NCBI GenBank assembly: GCA_026874595.1 | Contig: CM049310.1 | Coordinates: forward strand, 39,871,558-39,935,557 | DNA length: 64,000 bases | Source: Sipunculus nudus | Lineage: Eukaryota; Annelida; Sipuncula; Golfingiida; Sipunculidae | Direction of reading: 5' to 3' | Shown here: in pieces, positions 11,148 to 20,100 of the stretch | Layout: each line of letters opens with the position of its first letter | How positions within the stretch are numbered: position 1 is the first letter of the stretch | The notes under the pieces: model-generated | Told to the model about the DNA's origin: nothing | Seen by the model: the letters and a program-made list of their open reading frames with translations, nothing else | Databases searched by the model: none | Program-made: the position numbers and the translations under genes

Positions 11148-14100
11148 CTAAAAAAAAATTAAAACATTAGATTAAACCTAAAAGATCATGATATATGGGG
11201 CATTTTCCATTTTTATTTCAATTATACATTTATAAAGCATGCACTGCAAAGGTACAGTCTTTTGTCAACGGTATTGTTTTGTAATCATTCTGAAATTATC
11301 GGCGTACAGCAGGACCGTAATCAGGGAAGTGCCGCAGCCCCCCCCCCCCCCTCTGTTTCATACATTACTGATGAAAAAGTTAGTGTCATTTTATATACTT
11401 TAATTTCACATAAATAAAGTGATCTCAATACCTTCTACCGGGACATTCATGACAAATCAGTTGGACTGCCCACAGATTGTGACATTCATGCTTTCAACAG
11501 CGAACAGCACTTCTTTCAATTAGTTGTTTATTGGTTACAATTGTTGTTGTATTTTCGGGTATTTTGCAGCATCAGGCCTTTAAATCCACTGAATATCTTC
11601 ATATTTCACTTTTTTTATTTTAAAGATTCAGTTGCTAAGATAATCACAAAGTGTGATTTTACAAATTTTGTTTGTACGATATTTTTTGCACAAACCCTTT
11701 CTTTTAATTACCCAATAAACTTAACCTATCCCTATGATAACATTGTTATCACTCTGTGGTTCGCCTATTTGCATTTGCCTTTCTTATAAAAGATTATAAT
11801 AAAAAGAAAGATAATACATTCACTTCTTTGCCGGATATATAATCTGCTGAAACCAACCTCTAGTATGAATTCGCGATCTTTGGTTTCCAATGCAAAATCA
11901 GTTGCATCAATATAATCGGTGTGGATTCCAACTGTGCGATGGACATCTCTCGGCTGCAAAAGAAACAGAGAATACCTAGGAGTATAACCGTGCGATGCAC
12001 ATCTCTCGGCTGCAAAAGAAACAGAGAATACCTAGGAGTATAACCGTGCGATGCACATCTCTCGGCTGCAAAAGAAACAGAGAATACCTAGGAGTATAAC
12101 CGTGCTATGCACATCTCTCGGCTGCAAAAGAAACAGAGAATACCTAGGAGTATAACCGTGCGATGCACATCTCTCGGCTGCAAAAGAAACAGAGAATACC
12201 TAGAAGTATAACCGTGCGATGCACATCTCTCGGCTGCAAAAGAAACAGAGAATACTTAGGAGTATAACCGTGCGATGCACATCTCTCGGCTGCAAAAGAA
12301 ACAGAGAATACCTAGGAGTATAACCGTGCGATGCACATCTCTCGGCTGCAAAAGAAACAGAGAATACCTAGGAGTATAACCGTGCGATGCACATCTCTCG
12401 GCTGCAAAAGAAACAGAGAATACCTAGGAGTATAACCGTGCGATGCACATCTCTCGGCTGCAAAAGAAACAGAGAATACCTAGGAGTATAACCGTGCGAT
12501 GCACATCTCTCGGCTGCAAAAGAAACAGAGAATGTCTAGGAGTATGACACTCCCCTCTAAGTCCAAATTTTGTTGGACCCTCCCTAATGTCCCAAATGGA
12601 GAGGTGTACATAAGTAACTTATCCATGTATTTCAAATAACCGATGCAGCTATTATGTCGAAATTTTGTAGACATGAAGATGATTACACTTGCAGGGAGTT
12701 GAGCCGAGGATTCAAAGCCGGGAGATTGTGAGCTCGAATCTCAGCCGAGGCGGTGAGATTTTTTTACGACAGATCCCAAACCAGGGTGAGCGCTCTGCAG
12801 GCTTAATGGGAAGGTCGTGCCCAACGGCACTCATTTCACTCATAATCGAGTGCGCTTTTCAGGGGTTCCTCGAAGGTATTACCCAGCAACAGGGACGATT
12901 ACACACCCAAGGCCCGCAGGTGGAGTAGTCACTGGGCCTGGTCAACAACAGGATATAAAGGGCGTGAGATACTGCCCTGTCATGTACAGTCGGAAGCCGG
13001 AAGGGAATTCTGCAGGTGTACATTTACCTTGATAAGCCAGAATATAAACAGATGATTACACTCCTTGCGCAGCGGTCGCATTTCATTTCGGTAATATATT
13101 TAATTCGACACATGATATATACTTTAAGGATATACTAGGCACGTACTTTAAAGTCTAATTTTATATGTGTCACTTTTAGAAAAAAAAATCCTATATCAAG
13201 TAAAATGCAAAGGTCTAATGTGACATGTTTCACTTTCCAAAATAATCCTAAATTATTTACAAGGTATAGTTAGGGGCGTTAATATGTACATACTTTAATC
13301 GTCAGCCCAACAAGGGTTGCATCAATACTGTTGAGAAGGGCTGCAGTATAACCAAATATACCCTTGACACTGCTTGGCCATATAGCATCCTCTATCGCCG
13401 CCCGGAATGGGAAGTTACGGCTGTCCATGAACCGTATCAACTCATCGTGAGTCAACTGCAAACAAACGTCATATTACTAAATAATGAAGGCATGGTCATA
13501 AGTGTATTAACCTGAAAAGGGGGGGGGGGATGGTTAAAGTTAAGTGAAAACTATATAAGCAGTTTAACTTTTTAAAATCAGCTGGAGAGTATGAGGTCAG
13601 AGGTAACAGTCTATAAGCATGCTGGTAGGTGAAACACTTAATGTGCAACGTTTCTCTATTTAATTTCTTGCGTGTCCATTTAATGTTGATGTTAATGGGT
13701 CCTATAATATTCATGATTTAAAATTAGTGTTAACCTAGGTACATCCAAAAAAGTCGTTGATTTGAGATAAAGCATTGCTCGATGAATTAATCTATATTAA
13801 GGGTAAATGTTAGACTCGATCAACTGGCAAAACAAATCCCTAAACCCAGTACCTGGCCGTTACCATCGAGATCTAACTCCTTGAACACTTCGTCGGCGTG
13901 GAAGTTCTGTCCAAATAAAACGTCCAGATGATGTTGTTCTACCTGTAGACATATAATATCGTATTTGTCTGTTTTACGTATGTATTTCTGATATCACTAG
14001 AGAGAGAACTGCCATTTAGGTTGTTTCGGAATAAGCTGATTTGTGCAGCTGTTTTGATGCATATAAAATCATCTCATCGTAGTATCATTTTGGGCAAAAA

Positions 14101-17100
14101 AAATAAAGGCATGGTTCTCAGGCACCGCCCGCGTCAATTTTAAACCCCCGCATCAAAAATTTTATTTTGATTTTAAATAGAAACTTACCAATTTTGAGCT
14201 CCAGCCGCTCGGACATTTCTTTCAAGAAGATAAAATTATATAATTTTGATAAAATTTCCTTTGTTATGTACTGCTTTTACTCGTTTAGTAAAATAAATAT
14301 ATTATTATCATGCTTTTCCCTTATCATTTGACATTTTTATCAAAAGATACAAAAAAAATTAAAAATAAAAAAAAAAACCGCCCGCCCGCATTGATTTCTA
14401 AAAAAAAGTACCTGAGAACCAAACCTGATTTTTTTGGCCTTACTACATATATTTACCTGTTGATTCTGAGGAATGGAGCCGTGATAACTGAAGTTAAAGA
14501 AAGGTATGCTAAAGGATTCATGTACTCTTTAAGGTTGTCTTATTGTTTAATCATGGATTTTCCGCCTCACAGCCAACTCTGAAGGTTCCATGTACTCTTC
14601 CACGTCCTACTAATAGCATGAAGCCATTACATTCGCCTTGAGAACATATATTTATGTTCTTGTGTACTATTTCTGTATTATTAAGAGATTATACGTTTTT
14701 GAACTAAGAATATAGATACATATATATTGGCTTACCATAACTGGACTGCTTAGGTCTAAATAGAATGATATACCAGAAATTATTATTGATTTTCTCCCTT
14801 CCACAGATATATATCGAATGGAGCATAAAAGCCCACCCAAGGATAGGTAGAACGGTTACTAAAATGTATACCTTCATATATATCTAACATTTGAGTCAAC
14901 CTTAGTGCCTAGTTAATTTGGAACATACCTTTGTCACTGCCAGCTTGAATTCATCATTCGATATCAGACTGTCGCCGTTTGTATCTGACTCATGCAGGGC
15001 TGTCCAGAAGGCTTTTGCAGCGTGGATCATAATGTGCCGGTCTTCAAGTTCTTTCAGCATCTTGTCACAACCACGTGCACGCTTTCTGTAGGATTAACAC
15101 ATTATACCAAATTGGTAAAGTAAACAGAATCTCTGGTGGATATATTGGAATTAATGAGAAGTGTGGCACCTATGATGCCGTGCCACTCGTGAGGTTTTCT
15201 AGATATCCCTTTTCATGTTGTCGCAAACATCAACCCCAGCCAGGACAATCCTCAAGCAAATACCGATCAATACAGCTCTATAACTATGATCTTATTTCAA
15301 GTTTCCTAGGAGATTTGCCTAGGATCTCCCCGGATTAGAAATTTCTAGGTCTAATGGTTATACGACTTGTGCCCTGTTAACGGCAGGACGAACGACTGAC
15401 AAAGGGTGGTCGCTATAGCTGACTGTAAGTCATCTGAGCTTAAAACAGAAATCACGGGGAGTACGTTACACGGGAAAGCTAATCAACTTGTATAATAAAA
15501 TAGCCGTAACATTATCCCTTGAATACATCTATTTATGGTGATCCAAATTTCACATAAAAATTGATGGAATGAGGGTAAAATTTATTACCTCTCGCCAAAA
15601 TTATTGTTCACATATGCCTCATGATAATCGGCGACACCAATAGCTCATTCAGGCAATTTACATCTATTCAGTAAAAACAGATGTCTTAGAGAAGATGGTA
15701 AGGTTTATATTTGGATAAAAAATGAACCAGTCAAAAAATATATCAAAGATTAGTTTCAATCTTGAGGCACTTATCCGGTTTGTCAGCCAAACCCCGGATG
15801 CTTGTACCACTTATTTTGGCAATTCAATCGTTAAACGGTAAATCGACGACAAATAATAACTTTGTGCTTTTATAGACCACTAGAAATATAAAATGAGTAT
15901 TGTAGCATGTACAAAACGAGTTTATCGTAATGGCTGGATTTACAACACATGGCGCTTGGCGCCTTTGGCTAATAGATCAAGTAAATATCGGAATAAAATG
16001 GACAAGTAGTAATTTGCTGCATTGAATTTATAATTGATTTTAGACAAAGACCAACTTGTCAATATTCGGTATTTATTGATGGAACAGAAGTAGAAATTGC
16101 ACAACAGTATAAATACTTAGGTGTAGTATTATATGATAGGCTCAAATGGGATAGAAATATAAATATAGTATATCGTAAAGGGCAGCAGCGTTTATACTTT
16201 CTAAGGAAATTGAAATCGTTTAATATGAATAGTAAACTACTTGTTTTATTCTATTCTAGGATGGTCCTGGTGGAAAAAACTGATCATTAAGAACAATAAG
16301 AAAATTGAACGGATAAAAAAGCAAAGCAGAAAATGTTATTGGTTTTAATTTAGAGGACATAAATATTAATTATAAAAATAAGGTTATGAATGTGATTACA
16401 AGAATGGATGATGGTTAAGGCTTGCTCAGTGATTATATTGTGTGGTAAAAATTAGGCCGATGGTTGAAGTCTCGTAAATGCAAAACAGACAGGGACTGTT
16501 TTAAGGAGTTTTTAAGTTTAAAGTAACATATTATAAAAAAAAAAGACTAAAATAATTCTCGTTAAGTGAAGGACACATTTCATCTATTCAGTTATGTATT
16601 TTGATCAAATCCTTAAAACCAACCATTATCAACCGTTTAAATATGAATAGAATTATAAATATAAATAAAAATATTCACTTTGCCAATTTGGTGTTAGGCC
16701 TCTCCAGTTTGACGCCATCATATCTTTTTTGTAGGGCCATGTACGAAGTACAAAACATTCCGGTAGGGTACTGAAACAACAAACAAGTCTATGTTGTATC
16801 TTAGCCGTATTAACAGTAGAAGTAGTAGTAATGATAATGAATATAATATTAACCACAAAACTTGGTAGGAACGCCTTCATATTTTCATTTTATCCTACAC
16901 ACAACGACCATAATATATAAAAACGATGAGAACATCACCTACAAAAACTGTACAATAAATGCGCCAGTAAAAGAATTAGAAAATCTTAAAATCACATATA
17001 TATATATTGTTTCAGCTGGTATTGTATAAATCATTATAGACATATATCCTGACATTTAATTAATAGATGTAATTATATTCTAATTATAAGGCAAAGCTTC

Positions 17101-20100
17101 AATAAAGTTAATGTGCATGCGGAGCCTATAAACCCCCTTCGTAATCACACTTGTGTATACACATGCAACACCACGCGACAGTCACACGAGTTTTTGAACC
17201 TGGGCACAAAAGAAACCCGGTGTATTGTCATGTGCTAGCCTGTAGACTACCTTTTTTATTTGTGACTCACCGAGATAAAGCCAAGCGTTTTATCATTATA
17301 TTCTCCAAACCTGTCCTCTTCCTCTCCCAATTTGTTTAGGAAGACGTCCTCCGGTTTCATTGACAGGTACCAACCTTATATATATATATATGCGCATATT
17401 CATACAGGCATCACTGATAACAACAGGTGAAAGGTGATTAAAAATCATTTATTACGACAAAAGAAACAAAATGAATCCAAATAAAAAAAAATCAACGGTA
17501 TATACATAGTAGAAAATGCTTTAACGTAAACGTTAATTGGAAATACAACTTCGGAGAAAGTGGCCAAATGAACGATAATGGAGTAAAGAACCCCAAAAGC
17601 GTCCTCGAAGAGAGCCTTCAAATATGTCAATTCTTCGTAGAAAGTTGTTATAACATTGTTTCGTTATGTCCTACACCAAGTGTTTCGAATATAGGTGATA
17701 AATACATATGATATACATATGTCCTGAACATACACTTACTTTTATCCCCCCAAAAGTCAAATTTTAAAGTACAAAACTGTACACGGCATTTATACCAGAA
17801 GAATAATATATATGTCAGAATTATGATCCAAAGGACGAAAGTGAATGTCCTACCATCGTACGCATACAATGGGTAGTTGCACAGGACTCCCCCGTCTACG
17901 TAATAATGAATGCCGTCCTCCAGTTCTTTAACCACTGGTTGAAACACCCCTACAATGAGTAGAGTAAAACCTGTGTTGTCAGTCCAACCGTGGGACTGGC
18001 CTGAAGTGAACTTTATTAATACAAAGGTGGTCTTAACACACAGGTCAGTTACAACCACTGCGAATGCTCTGGGTCAAGACAAAGTGGTCTACTTAGACAG
18101 ATGGTCTTTGTGACAGGTTCCGATGTACATTTAAAATATCGCATTGCATTAATGATTTACTCCGATCAAATTATGGATCCATAGTTTCTCTGTGGCAGTT
18201 TCTGTACAATATTTACGAAGGTAACAAGACTGTTCCGCTGTACATTTAAAATATCACATTGCATTTATGCTTTCCTCGGATTAAATTATGGATTCATAGA
18301 TTCTCTAAGGCAGTGTCTATTCACAGTCGCTCGAATCCCTATTTCAGGGGGAAATGGGTAGAAACAGTGCATATTACACCTCTATAGTGATACATGCTAT
18401 CTCCGTACGAAGTAAGGCATTACTATACACTCATATATAGTGCACGGTTTCGTCCATTTTTCGATAAAAACAATCACAAATAGGATTTCGAGCGACTGTG
18501 GTCTATTCAATATTTACGAAGGTAACAAGACTTTATAAGTTAAAAATATCACATTTTATGTGGAAGCTAGGATATATGTGACAATAGCCAAAGTATTCGA
18601 AAGGTAATTACTGAATCTAAGTCCTCCATATCCTCATCACTTACCGTTAAATATTCTTAGCACAATTTTAATAATGCAGCTGCTACCTACCTGGTATTGA
18701 GACTGACATCCTCACTGCCTCCAGTATAGACATGTTGGGCGTGGTCTTCGGGTGGCAAAACGAGGCCTTTTGTGTGCTGACGTCACAGGCGACAATACAA
18801 AGCTCCGTCCCCTGCTCTTTGTACAACTAAGAAACACATATACGCACAGGCGAAAGTCAAATTGCCATTAATCTGAGCTTCACACAATAATGTTTATATA
18901 TCAAACAAAATTATATGTTATTTTATTATGTTAGTTATGAAGTTATATAGTTGGTAGATATATCTTGAAAAAAATACAGGTATTTCAAATTTCAGAGGCC
19001 ATTGGGTTGGTAATGACTTTTTTAAATGACGCGGTAATCACGTCATCGGGATAAAGTCATAATATATATAGGAAAGCGTGGGCTACGTTGTCCTGTTTGG
19101 CTCCAAATGCTGGAAGAAATCCATTACATATCCGCTCATGGTTAAACATAAAATCTTAACTCTTCACCTGTCCAAACGTTATGTCCGGTTTGCCTAACTT
19201 TTTCATGACAATACTCCGCATGTGATTCGTAAATCTGTCACCAGGGTTCCATCCGAACCTTCGAACCATGTTTGGCACCAAAGAGCAGCAGCCCATGAAC
19301 GCATCTGAATATCACATAAAATATATCACATGTGTTGTTGCATAGAAAAGTGCATAGTGCATAGAAATATACATAGTGTTGTATGCTCTGGGGAGGCCCA
19401 TGTTTGGCCTATATTTTGTCGTTATTTTAGTAAAGTATACCCTGCATGTTATGTAATATTTCGTGACAAAATGGTATATTATATATCATGATGTTAAACA
19501 AATATAATGTTACTATACATTACATCGCTAGTTTATATATCATATGATATAATAAAATTAATATATAATATAATACTCAATAATATAATGATATCTAATC
19601 TATAATCTTATTATTTTGCATTTCATTGACAAACCACGCATGTCATCAATCGCATTAAGCCCCCGGACCTACGCGATAGGACACGTCATTTCTGGTCCAT
19701 ATCGCTGCCGGTTAGTACAGGTTATATCAGCCTGGCACGCGAACCGTCTCGGAATTAAATTAACCAGCATCACTGGTTCCTCTTCCGGGGGTCGGAGGTT
19801 GCGGCTCCCTGTCTGAAGGTAAACGGGAATGGATACCGGAGGGAACTCTTTTATTTTGACAAAAATTACTTACGTAAAGGATGTCTTTGTGATACGTATG
19901 CGTAGCTACAAAAATTGTATTTCGTGATTTGGAAGGACCAATTATATTTTACTCTACTTTTTATACATTAATATTTTACATTATTAAATAAACTTTTCTT
20001 TTTTAAAATTTCATATAATGTATTAATGTAATGTTGAATACTCATGTTTTAAAACAACATGAATGTACAGGGTTCATTCCTAAGTACCCCGCCCCGGGAA

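Noticed and set aside
11943..12546. Regular direct repeats suggesting a CRISPR array
   Set aside because: There are no unique spacers, the units are contiguous, and the source is a splice junction in a eukaryotic gene.
12700..12775. tRNA gene
   Set aside because: Only a B-box-like segment is convincing; stems do not pair. Kept as a possible SINE.
15580..15660. Alternative gene A linker exon ending YVNNNFGE before gtaata
   Set aside because: It cannot be entered in frame from exon 6. The exon at 16679-16770 fits length, phase and the gene B alignment.
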